Below the pieces are notes generated by a model. It was given only the letters and a program-made list of their open reading frames with translations, did not search any database and was not told the origin of the DNA. A DNA stretch of 25,639 bases from a virus: IMG/VR virus record IMGVR_UViG_3300034104_002724, positions 1 through 25,639 of that record; one strand, given 5' to 3'. Shown here piece after piece: positions 1 to 6,461 of the stretch. A program made the position numbers and the translations under genes. Numbering within the stretch: position 1 is the first letter of the stretch; the number at the start of each line of letters is the position of its first letter.

Positions 1-1
1 A

Positions 2-139
2 CATTTAGGAAGTGGAAGCAGTAGAATAAGTGCCAATAAAGCAAAATTACACTTTGTCGGTTGTGAAATTGATGAGGAATATTTTAACAAACAAAATAAA
101 AGATATGAGGAATTTGTCAGTCAGGCTCGTTTATGGTAG
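2..139 (+). CDS. DNA methyltransferase, C-terminal fragment (5' end outside window)
   Basis: The reading frame is open from the left edge to TAG at 137-139. It encodes the end of a beta-class amino-methyltransferase, starting inside the SAM-binding motif I (HLGSGSS) and continuing through motif II (GCEIDEE). The last 45 residues match the C-terminus of the complete methyltransferase at 188-913 almost exactly, so the two genes are tandem paralogues. The upstream part, including the DPPY catalytic motif, lies outside the window, so I cannot say whether the gene is intact. It ends in ARLW where its neighbour ends in ARLF. Confidence 0.8.
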   Translation, partial: HLGSGSSRISANKAKLHFVGCEIDEEYFNKQNKRYEEFVSQARLW

Positions 140-160
140 GCGGTCTCTTGGCATTAAACC
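26..160 (+). repeat. Direct repeat, copy 1 (pairs with 800-934)
   Basis: Positions 26-160 align without gaps to 800-934 at a constant offset of 774 bp. The stretch 44-132 is identical to 818-906 over 89 bp. There are three mismatches at 41-43, and the similarity fades after the stop codon but continues to about 160. The repeat covers the 3' end of both methyltransferase genes and about 20 bp beyond each stop. Confidence 0.9.
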
Positions 161-187
161 ACCAAAGTTAATTAAAAATACAAAATT

Positions 188-913
188 ATGAATATAGATA
201 CAAATGTTTATATAAAGCACGAAAGCCCCACTTTTGGCAATACCTTGTTAGGTGCAGTGCCTTTGGTGTCGGAAGTGTATTTAATGGACTGTATTTTTTT
301 AATGAAGCATTACCCTGATAAATACTTCGATTTGGCTGTAGTTGACCCACCTTATGGAATTGGTGAGGATGGTGAAAAAAACCATAGCCGTTCAAAACAA
401 GCAAAAGCTAAAGAATACACTCCTAAAAATTGGGATAAAGAACCGCCACCACTTGAATACTTTTATGAGTTGTTTAGAGTTTCTAAAAATCAAATTGTTT
501 GGGGTGCAAATCACTTTATTAGCCGAATGCCCTATGATAGTAGTTGTTGGATAATTTGGGATAAAGAAAATGGCGAAAATGATTTTGCTGATTGTGAAAT
601 GGCTTGGGCTTCATTTGGAACTGCGGTAAGACGTTTTAAATTTCGCTGGGCTGGAATGTTACAAGGCAATATGAAAGATAAAGAAATTAGAATGCACCCA
701 ACCCAAAAGCCTGTGGCATTGTATGACTTTATTTATTCAAGATATGCAACTGAAGGAATGAAAGTTTTAGATACTCACTTGGGTAGTGGTTCAAGTCGAA
801 TAAGTGCCAATAAAAATAAATTACACTTTGTCGGTTGTGAAATTGATGAGGAATATTTTAACAAACAAAATAAAAGATATGAGGAATTTGTCAGTCAGGC
901 TCGTTTGTTTTAG
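188..913 (+). CDS. DNA methyltransferase, beta class (N6-adenine or N4-cytosine)
   Basis: The 241-aa product has the beta-class motif order. Catalytic motif IV DPPY is at residues 53-56, HPTQKP at 170-175, SAM-binding motif I (DTHLGSGSS) at about 195-203, and motif II CEID at 217-220. The expected reaction is transfer of a methyl group from SAM to an exocyclic amino group in DNA. Target specificity cannot be read from the sequence. No restriction endonuclease is adjacent, which fits an orphan phage anti-restriction methylase. The first 30 or so residues do not look like family sequence, and they overlap a repeat-like element at 247-261. GTG at 275 or ATG at 284 could be the true start, giving a protein that begins near MDCIFLMKHYPDKYFDL. 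The gene runs opposite to the late operon. Confidence 0.9.
   Translation: MNIDTNVYIKHESPTFGNTLLGAVPLVSEVYLMDCIFLMKHYPDKYFDLAVVDPPYGIGEDGEKNHSRSKQAKAKEYTPKNWDKEPPPLEYFYELFRVSKNQIVWGANHFISRMPYDSSCWIIWDKENGENDFADCEMAWASFGTAVRRFKFRWAGMLQGNMKDKEIRMHPTQKPVALYDFIYSRYATEGMKVLDTHLGSGSSRISANKNKLHFVGCEIDEEYFNKQNKRYEEFVSQARLF
247..261 (+). repeat. Inverted repeat arm, GTTAGGTGCAGTGCC (pairs with 924-938)
   Basis: This 15-mer is the reverse complement of 924-938 with a single mismatch. Its first seven bases, GTTAGGT, fit the GTTRRRY consensus of an integron attC right-hand core site. It sits inside the annotated start of the methyltransferase and would precede the alternative starts at 275 and 284. It is either a cassette boundary or an arm of an unnamed inverted-repeat element. 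Confidence 0.5.
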
Positions 914-934
914 GGTGTCTGCTGGCATTGCACC
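800..934 (+). repeat. Direct repeat, copy 2 (pairs with 26-160)
   Basis: This is the second copy of the methyltransferase 3'-end repeat, identical to copy 1 over 818-906. Just upstream, 778-799 encodes the same amino acids as copy 1 but with several synonymous differences. The shift to identity is abrupt, at about position 800. Confidence 0.9.
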
Positions 935-938
935 TAAC
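924..938 (+). repeat. Inverted repeat arm, GGCATTGCACCTAAC (pairs with 247-261)
   Basis: This is the inverted partner of 247-261, matching at 14 of 15 positions. It lies 11 bp after the methyltransferase stop codon. The last seven bases, ACCTAAC, fit the RYYYAAC consensus of an attC left-hand core site. The following bases contain the short complementary words GAACA (939-943) and TGTTC (958-962), so the segment can fold. Confidence 0.5.
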
Positions 939-988
939 GAACAGGGCTTGCCGCAGTTGTTCTATTTTATAAATTTAAAAAATAAATT

Positions 989-1216
989 ATGTTAAAAGAA
1001 TTAACAATGTACACAGTAATATGTGATAATTGTGGCAAAGATGTAAATGAAGACTCTGAATTTTCTGCTTGGTCAGATAAGACCTATGCAGAAGATGTTG
1101 CAATGGAAGCTAATTGGATAGATGAAGATGATAAGCATTATTGCGATGATTGTTTTAGTTATGATGATGAAGATAATTTAGTCTTGAAAACTATTGAAAA
1201 AAGCGATGTGTCTTAG
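989..1216 (+). CDS. Small acidic zinc-ribbon-like protein
   Basis: This 75-aa protein has two CxxC pairs, C12/C15 and C52/C55, spaced as in a zinc ribbon. It is very acidic, with runs of D and E near the C-terminus. ATG at 989 gives the longest form. ATG at 1007 (MYTVICDNCGK) puts the first Cys pair close to the N-terminus, and could be the true start. I do not recognise a specific family. It follows the methyltransferase on the same strand after a 75-bp gap and is probably part of the same accessory island. Metal binding is inferred from Cys spacing only. Confidence 0.7.
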   Translation: MLKELTMYTVICDNCGKDVNEDSEFSAWSDKTYAEDVAMEANWIDEDDKHYCDDCFSYDDEDNLVLKTIEKSDVS

Positions 1217-1221
1217 CCTTA

Positions 1222-1242
1222 CTGCCAACGTCCCCTTGGCAG
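1222..1242 (+). repeat. Hairpin-forming inverted repeat after the zinc-ribbon gene
   Basis: CTGCCAA at 1222-1228 pairs perfectly with TTGGCAG at 1236-1242 around a 7-nt loop. No T-run follows, so it does not look like a standard intrinsic terminator. It could be part of a cassette end, like the repeats that follow the methyltransferase genes. Confidence 0.45.
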
Positions 1243-1318
1243 ATAACTCATTAATTACAGTCGCAGGAGGATATATTCTAACCTCAATAGTTGGACCTTC
1301 ATACACGATTTGTTGATA

Positions 1319-1348
1319 AAAAAGTAATGTAACTTTACATTACTTTTT
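1319..1348. terminator. Bidirectional intrinsic terminator between convergent gene sets
   Basis: A perfect 14-bp inverted repeat (1319-1332 and 1335-1348) surrounds a 2-nt centre. The stem begins with A5 and ends with T5, so both strands give a hairpin with a U-tract. It lies between the + strand island ending at 1216 and the - strand lysis genes ending at 1447. It is well placed to stop transcription from both sides. The remaining sequence between 1217 and 1446 shows no gene. Confidence 0.85.
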
Positions 1349-1446
1349 GTATTTTGCAACTAATCTGTTGATTATCAATGATTTTAATCTTGTAAAGCTA
1401 CACAACTTTTATATAAAATGATACAACTACTTGAAAAACAATCTAT

Positions 1447-1911
1447 TTAACTGGCAGTTTCAAAGTGCATATAATCGTATCCTTTTTCAACCCCCAAAGA
1501 TTTAAAGCCATGCTTATAAAAAATATCAATCATAGGCTTATATTCTGAACGTGCAAATCTTGCTGTTTTAGCACTCTCTTTTAGTTGGTTTCTATCAGGA
1601 TCTAAATCTATGGCAACACCCCAAGAATGACGGCTATAATCGTTGCCGCCTCGCATCTTACGAAAGTTAAAACAACCACCAAATAAGTCGATTCCAAGCT
1701 CTTTAATCTTTTCGTAACCATACACCTTTAATAACTCATTAAACACTCTTAGAAAGTTATCAGCAACTAAAGAATGGCAACGCATCTTATTAACTACTGA
1801 ATTTTTATCCCAACTTAAACGCATAGGATAAGGCAAATCAATAGTTACAAGATAAGTGCCTTCTTCATTTGGTTGCCCATATTTAGCAATGAGTTGTGGT
1901 GTTGTAAGCAT
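1447..1911 (-). CDS. M15-family peptidase endolysin (VanY/L,D-endopeptidase-like)
   Basis: This 154-aa protein carries the M15 metallopeptidase signature. SRHSWGVAIDLD gives H95 and D102 as zinc ligands, and MHFE near the end gives H149 as the third. The family cuts peptide stems of peptidoglycan (D-Ala-D-Ala carboxypeptidases and phage L-Ala-D-Glu endopeptidases). The length is that of a single catalytic domain with no cell-wall-binding domain. No signal peptide is visible, so export would need a holin, and holin-like genes lie just upstream in the operon. It is the last gene before the terminator at 1319-1348. The exact bond cut is not predictable from sequence. Confidence 0.9.
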   Translation of the reverse strand: MLTTPQLIAKYGQPNEEGTYLVTIDLPYPMRLSWDKNSVVNKMRCHSLVADNFLRVFNELLKVYGYEKIKELGIDLFGGCFNFRKMRGGNDYSRHSWGVAIDLDPDRNQLKESAKTARFARSEYKPMIDIFYKHGFKSLGVEKGYDYMHFETAS

Positions 1912-1980
1912 TATTTGTTTATTTAAAAGTTATTGCAATCTTTATAAATAGATATTGCTTTTTCATGGTTTTTTTTTGTT

Positions 1981-2559
1981 TTATATTTTTAACTTTTTTA
2001 CAGATTTTAAAATTTTCAGCATTACAATTATCAACAACAACAACCACCAACCAATCAAAAACTTAACAACAAAACTTTTACCTTTTTTGTTTAAGGTACT
2101 AAACTCATTTTGTTTTTTTACATGCGTTGTAGTAGTTTCTTTTTTACCTGTACTATCTTGGGTATTGGTTACTGTATTGGTTTGCTCATTAATACCACTG
2201 CTATCTTTCGAAACTTTGGTTTGCTTGGTTTTAATGCTTTTTATTTTGCGTCCACCAGCATCAATGGTAGTTTGTGTAATGTCTTTTTTTATTACAACAG
2301 GACCACTAGGCTTGCTGCTATCATCATCGGCAAACACAATAATTACTTCGCTGCTATCCACCGTTTCTTGTTGGCTGGCAGTATCTTTTTTGGTAGTTTT
2401 TTTTACCTCAGCTTTTTTAGTAGAAAAAGTATCTTTATAAGTGTTGGTAATACTATCGCTTTTGCTTTTGCCAATAGATTTACTTATACTTCTTATGCTA
2501 CAGCTTGACAATAACAAAACAAAAAGTATGGTATATAAAAAACCAATTATTGCTTTCAT
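1981..2559 (-). CDS. Candidate unimolecular spanin (lipobox plus C-terminal TM)
   Basis: The N-terminus is a lipoprotein signal with lipobox LSSC and acylated Cys at 20. Residues 21-160 are hydrophilic and very rich in Ser, Thr and Lys. Residues about 163-183 (FLIGWWLLLLIIVML) form a transmembrane helix followed by a basic tail. An outer-membrane lipid anchor joined to an inner-membrane anchor in one chain is the architecture of u-spanins such as T1 gp11. Those proteins fuse the outer and inner membranes at the end of lysis. The neighbours agree: holin-like genes upstream and endolysin downstream. The low-complexity periplasmic segment is unusual. The alternative is a lipoprotein with an unrelated membrane tail. 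Function is inferred from architecture and context, not homology. Confidence 0.7.
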   Translation of the reverse strand: MKAIIGFLYTILFVLLLSSCSIRSISKSIGKSKSDSITNTYKDTFSTKKAEVKKTTKKDTASQQETVDSSEVIIVFADDDSSKPSGPVVIKKDITQTTIDAGGRKIKSIKTKQTKVSKDSSGINEQTNTVTNTQDSTGKKETTTTHVKKQNEFSTLNKKGKSFVVKFLIGWWLLLLIIVMLKILKSVKKLKI

Positions 2560-2561
2560 AC

Positions 2562-2885
2562 TTAATCTTTAGTTGTGTTATCAATAAACTTTTCGGCTTT
2601 GCCACCAAACTTTATAATAATAGATTGTGCCATATAGCCAATGGCAACAAAAGCCAATCCTAACCACTTGCCAACCTGTTCAAGCTGCTTTATTTCCTGA
2701 CTGGCTATAACACATACTATACCAAAACAAATTGATACAGCAATGCTAAAACGTTCTAATTTTAAATATTGCATTAACTTAAAATTGCCGTTGCTTTTTT
2801 TGTTTATTTCATCCATCTTCATTAAGTTATGAATGAGAATACCAAACATGTTTAAAGCCAATAATACCAAGGGAGTGTAATTCAT
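2562..2885 (-). CDS. Holin-like membrane protein
   Basis: This 107-aa protein has three predicted membrane segments, at about residues 3-20, 46-62 and 73-92, and a short charged C-terminal tail (KAEKFIDNTTKD). Size, topology and position in the lysis cassette, between a TM/coiled-coil protein and the spanin candidate, suggest a holin. Holins form inner-membrane lesions that release the endolysin. I do not recognise the exact family. It ends 2 nt before the spanin candidate begins, so translation is probably coupled. Confidence 0.65.
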   Translation of the reverse strand: MNYTPLVLLALNMFGILIHNLMKMDEINKKSNGNFKLMQYLKLERFSIAVSICFGIVCVIASQEIKQLEQVGKWLGLAFVAIGYMAQSIIIKFGGKAEKFIDNTTKD

Positions 2886-2891
2886 ACAAAT

Positions 2892-3197
2892 TTATTTTAA
2901 TCTAATTAATAATGTTTTCATTTCTTCCCAAAGCCTTTCGCTTCTTTCGTGTAAAACATTGCTCCTTTCAATAAGCATCATCATATCTTGCCTATCGTTT
3001 TTTTCGTAAAAATCCAATCTATCTTCTAGTTTTTTTATACGTTCATCTTTAAGTTTATTCTGCTCTTCAATCCATTTTTTAAACCAGCTTACCAAAACAA
3101 CAATTGCAATAAGAAATAAGGCACAAAAAAGCCCAACTACACTATACTTTAATAATTCATTTGTAAAAAAATCTACCTGCTTGTTTAAGAAAAACAT
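2892..3197 (-). CDS. Single-TM coiled-coil protein, lysis accessory or holin candidate
   Basis: This 101-aa protein has one strong membrane helix at about residues 19-38. Residues 42-100 are charged and helical with heptad-like character. Basic residues directly after the helix (KKW, KLKDERIKK) suggest that the C-terminal coiled coil is cytoplasmic. That orientation argues against an inner-membrane spanin subunit. It is the first gene of the lysis cassette and lies 6 nt upstream of the holin-like gene. It may be a second holin, an antiholin or a regulator of the holin. No specific family was recognised. Confidence 0.6.
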   Translation of the reverse strand: MFFLNKQVDFFTNELLKYSVVGLFCALFLIAIVVLVSWFKKWIEEQNKLKDERIKKLEDRLDFYEKNDRQDMMMLIERSNVLHERSERLWEEMKTLLIRLK

Positions 3198-3235
3198 TGT
3201 ATTAAATATTTTTATTAGTTATGTTGTTGGTTCAT

Positions 3236-4819
3236 TTAGTAAATCAAATTCATTATTGCACCATGAAAATACTTGAACAACGTTGTTGCACCTGTAACTG
3301 TTAAGTGTACTTTATCGGCATTATAATAAGTTGTGTTGTTACTTGCTGTTGCACTTGTACCCATATTTTGGTCAAGTGCAACATCAGCAACTTCGTAACC
3401 ATAAGTTTGTGCGTTGTTGCGAATAAGGTTATTTAAAGCAAGTCTAACAGTTTCATAAGTACTACCAACGACTGAGCCACATAATTGTGTTCTTGGAAGG
3501 CATGTAGCTACAACCATTTTAAAGCCAACCGCTTTAGCATTATTTACGTAGGTAACAATATCAGCAAAAATGTCCGTTGCAGAACGCCCTGCACAATCGT
3601 CATTTGTTCCGCCCCACAAAACCCCAACATTGTGCTCAACACTTCCATTGTACAATGGCAGCATATTGGTTGCCTGCCTTCCAAGCATACTTGTTGGGTC
3701 TGAAATTGGACCAATCGTTGTACCACCTACTGCAATATTGCTGTATGTTTTTATCTGTGGTGTTAACGCTGCTAAAATGCCTGTTGAACTTGTACCGTCA
3801 GGAATCCACCAAGCATTGTAACCACCAGTATTTGCACTTTGGCTATCCCCATCAATAACTAAATTTGTATTCCTATAAGATGAATAGTTGTATCTTGTTA
3901 CACCTAATAAATCAAAATAAATGTTCCAGCTTGCATTATCATTAGCAACTTCTGTTGCTGTAAACCCTTGTATTGTTAGCATGAAAGCACCAAAAGATGA
4001 GTTGTTGTAACTATTTGGTGTGGCATTTCTATACATTAAATAAATATCGCTACCATCATTTCCACCACCATTATTAGTAGTTATTGCTGTAGCTGTTGGT
4101 GTTTGATTATTATAATAAATTCTAAAATTATTAGCCGCAGTTCTCGATGCCATTATAAATCCTTTACCCACGATATTGGCGTTGTTTATTTTATGATCGT
4201 AAATAACTGTTGTAGTGTTATTGTTCGCGTAGGCAATCCAAGCATTATAACTACTATCGCTTCCAGCTATACTTGTATTATTTTGTATCTCAAAAAAATT
4301 GGCATAACTTGTATTAAAACTACTTATTATAGTACCTATACTTCTGTAACTTTTTATTACGTAAATTCCAAAACCAAAATTTGTTTGTGTATATACACTA
4401 TTGGGAATAGCTGTATTAATATAAAAATTAAAACCATCACCTTTTATTCCCCATTTACGAGAATAGTTAGTAGATTGACTTGTAGTATAGGATGTGTAAT
4501 TTGGCGACCATATAGAAACATCTCTTGGGTCTTTATAATTGATTCCGCAACTTTTCCAATTACCCCCTGCCATTGTATAGATAGCATTATATTTTGTCCA
4601 AGTGCCATTTGTTTTAAGCATAGATATCAAAGAATCAATTGCTACCTTTTCTTTATATAGAAATTTTTGTCCTCGTAAAACATTTATGCTATCAATCGCC
4701 TTTCCTTCTGCATTTTTAAACGTATAACATTGGTCTTTATTCATCATAAAAAAATTCTGCAATGTTGGGTTTTGCCCACAGCAAGAAAATGAAATCAACA
4801 ATAGAAATAATAAACGCAT
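3236..4819 (-). CDS. SGNH/GDSL hydrolase, tail-fibre-like, with signal peptide
   Basis: The C-terminal third of this 527-aa protein has all SGNH blocks. IDGDSQS contains the nucleophile S326. The second block is the GG in AVGGTTIG near 364-365. WGGTND holds G404, N406 and D407, and DKVHL holds D502 and H505. Such enzymes remove acyl groups from glycans or lipids. Residues about 100-310 form a beta-rich region like phage receptor-binding or LamG-like domains. The N-terminus (RLLFLLLISFSCCGQ) looks like a Sec signal. C13 could be lipidated, but the lipobox is weak. It follows another fibre-like protein that also has a signal peptide. Likely roles are a tail-associated polysaccharide deacetylase or a secreted surface-modifying enzyme. 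Confidence 0.8.
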   Translation of the reverse strand: MRLLFLLLISFSCCGQNPTLQNFFMMNKDQCYTFKNAEGKAIDSINVLRGQKFLYKEKVAIDSLISMLKTNGTWTKYNAIYTMAGGNWKSCGINYKDPRDVSIWSPNYTSYTTSQSTNYSRKWGIKGDGFNFYINTAIPNSVYTQTNFGFGIYVIKSYRSIGTIISSFNTSYANFFEIQNNTSIAGSDSSYNAWIAYANNNTTTVIYDHKINNANIVGKGFIMASRTAANNFRIYYNNQTPTATAITTNNGGGNDGSDIYLMYRNATPNSYNNSSFGAFMLTIQGFTATEVANDNASWNIYFDLLGVTRYNYSSYRNTNLVIDGDSQSANTGGYNAWWIPDGTSSTGILAALTPQIKTYSNIAVGGTTIGPISDPTSMLGRQATNMLPLYNGSVEHNVGVLWGGTNDDCAGRSATDIFADIVTYVNNAKAVGFKMVVATCLPRTQLCGSVVGSTYETVRLALNNLIRNNAQTYGYEVADVALDQNMGTSATASNNTTYYNADKVHLTVTGATTLFKYFHGAIMNLIY

Positions 4820-4820
4820 A

Positions 4821-5993
4821 CTAATTAAAATTTAATTGATAGTTAACAAAATAATTTGAGCCTACTTTTTGTATAGCTACTGCATCTGTTGCATTAGCCA
4901 ATGTGCTAAGGGTTACAACACCTGAACCATTACCACCCACTTTAATTGTTGGGAAAGTCGATGTTCTTCCGCCTGTGCCATCTTGTGTGATATAAACAAA
5001 CATTACACCACCGTCAGGGAAGTTGCTAAAACTAAAAGTTGTATTGCCTGTTAGTGTTACTGTTTGGGTTGTGCTATTTGCATAGTTTAAATCAAGTGTT
5101 AAACTATACGTTAATGCGTATGGTGCAGTTTTTTGAAACGTACCATTACTTAAAACTATTTGTGTAGCAGACGAACCTTTTGTTATTTTATTGTCAATAT
5201 TTGCTTGCAAACTATCTTTTACTTTATTCAATGACCCACCTGTTACAGATTGACTTGTGCCTCTACCTGTATCTAACCTTGAAATAGGTAAAGTACCTGC
5301 CGTAATGTTGCTTGCGTTAAGGTTTGACAATCCTGTATTAACAGCATTTACACTAGGGTATTTAGTAGCACTTGCTGTCAAATCGCTTTGCAAATTATCT
5401 AGCCTTTGAAACGTACTATTTGAAGAAGATATAGTTAAATTGGCAGCATTAATATTGGTAAATCTTCCTCTAGTTAATAAGCCATAATCTGAGTTGGTTG
5501 TATCTAAAGCAATATCTCTTAAGCTACCACTACCAGTAACAATAATAGGTGAAAAACCAGTTATTGTATTTATACCTCCAACATTTGCAAAGTCATACTT
5601 TTTTGTACCTGACCCTCCCGGGTTAATTCTTAAATACATACCTACGCCTGAACCTGCAAAATCAACACTATCTGCAAAATTTGGAAGTCCCCAACTTGCA
5701 GTTGTACCATCTGTTTTTAAAAATTTTCTAGCGTTGCCTGTTTGGGATGGGAGAGAAGAACCGCCGCCTGTAATAGCAGTCCAAAAAGTGCCATTAGATA
5801 CATACATGCTGCTACCAATTACCGCTATACTTTTAGCAGCTTTATTATTAGTTGTATCGGATGGCTGAATAGAAATACTATCAGCCCATAAACCAAAACT
5901 TTTAAACCGCTTTTGTAGGTAGCTGTTCCAACTTTGGCTGTTACTTGCAAATGCTATGCTACTAAGCAGTAGCAGGAATATCACACGAATCAT
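4821..5993 (-). CDS. Tail-fibre-like protein with N-terminal signal peptide
   Basis: This 390-aa protein has phrases typical of phage tail fibres. GNARKFLKTDGTTASWG occurs near residue 87 and repeat-like ITAGTLPISRLDTGR in the middle. The C-terminal beta domain includes TLTGNTTFSFSNFPDG and a Gly/Thr-rich end. Its start, MIRVIFLLLLSSIAFASNSQ, is a textbook Sec signal peptide with likely cleavage after AFA (14-16). A signal is unexpected for a virion protein that assembles in the cytoplasm. The gene overlaps the upstream tail completion gene by 32 bp and ends 1 bp before the SGNH hydrolase start, so the two fibre-like genes are probably co-translated. Fibre function is inferred from sequence style and position. 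Confidence 0.7.
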   Translation of the reverse strand: MIRVIFLLLLSSIAFASNSQSWNSYLQKRFKSFGLWADSISIQPSDTTNNKAAKSIAVIGSSMYVSNGTFWTAITGGGSSLPSQTGNARKFLKTDGTTASWGLPNFADSVDFAGSGVGMYLRINPGGSGTKKYDFANVGGINTITGFSPIIVTGSGSLRDIALDTTNSDYGLLTRGRFTNINAANLTISSSNSTFQRLDNLQSDLTASATKYPSVNAVNTGLSNLNASNITAGTLPISRLDTGRGTSQSVTGGSLNKVKDSLQANIDNKITKGSSATQIVLSNGTFQKTAPYALTYSLTLDLNYANSTTQTVTLTGNTTFSFSNFPDGGVMFVYITQDGTGGRTSTFPTIKVGGNGSGVVTLSTLANATDAVAIQKVGSNYFVNYQLNFN

Positions 5994-6399
5994 AATTTGA
6001 AATTGTAAATATGTTAAATGTTAATTGTACACCAGCTAAATAATCTTCAAATTTATCACTAATCACATCAAAATTAATGTTATTATCAATAAACCAATCA
6101 CTATTTTCTAATCTTAATTTAGAAACAATATCAGCAGCTATTTGCATTTGATCACTTACTACATCTGTTTCAAATTCTGCTTCAACACCACTCTTATCTA
6201 AAAACCATAACTGCACATTAAAAACCTGCTCCCTACCTTTATTTAATTGCCCTGCATTAATAGCATAACATACAATAGGGTATTCTGGTTGTTCATCTCG
6301 ACTTAACCACTCTAACGGTGTTGCAAACTTTACCTGCTTTATCATTGCATGTGCTTGCATTATTGTTCGCATATCCGTTACTATTTGGTTGTAAGTCAT
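5962..6399 (-). CDS. Putative tail terminator or neck completion protein
   Basis: This 145-aa protein has alternating short helices and strands. Its layout is seen in small head-tail completion proteins: an N-terminal helix, PIVCYAI and FNVQLWFLD strands, a helix containing SDQMQIAADIVSKL, then a final strand pair. It follows the connector-like gene and precedes the fibre genes, the usual place for a neck or tail-terminator protein. I cannot name the family with certainty. Its 3' end overlaps the signal peptide region of the next gene by 32 bp. Confidence 0.6.
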   Translation of the reverse strand: MTYNQIVTDMRTIMQAHAMIKQVKFATPLEWLSRDEQPEYPIVCYAINAGQLNKGREQVFNVQLWFLDKSGVEAEFETDVVSDQMQIAADIVSKLRLENSDWFIDNNINFDVISDKFEDYLAGVQLTFNIFTISNYDSCDIPATA

Positions 6400-6460
6400 G
6401 GTAAAATTTTTGCTTTACTTTTTCAATAAATTCTTTTTTGTAGCTTCTTTGTTTTGCCAT
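6293..6460 (-). CDS. Possible small basic ORF between connector and tail completion genes
   Basis: An ATG at 6460, 1 nt before the connector stop codon, opens a 55-codon frame starting MAKQRSYKKEFIEKVKQKF. The first 20 residues are unique and lysine-rich. The remaining 35 overlap the next gene in another frame and have low-complexity composition. It may be a short real gene or a leader that couples translation. Evidence is weak because most of its length is shared with a stronger gene. Confidence 0.2.
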   Translation of the reverse strand: MAKQRSYKKEFIEKVKQKFYHDLQPNSNGYANNNASTCNDKAGKVCNTVRVVKSR

Positions 6461-6461
6461 A

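Noticed and set aside
1366-1378. 13-mer TGTTGATTATCAA, inverted copy at 24593-24605, considered as an att or end site
   Set aside because: A 13-mer match in AT-rich DNA of this length is plausible by chance, the site is partly self-complementary, and no integrase gene is present.
1955-2440. Hydrophobic + strand ORF of 161 codons opposite the spanin candidate
   Set aside because: It is the antisense of a Ser/Thr/Lys-rich coding region, which naturally gives hydrophobic codons. The - strand frame has signal, lipobox, TM and operon context.
4103-4660. + strand ORF of 185 codons opposite the SGNH hydrolase
   Set aside because: Composition is Ile/Ser/Thr-rich shadow; the - strand frame has the full SGNH catalytic set.
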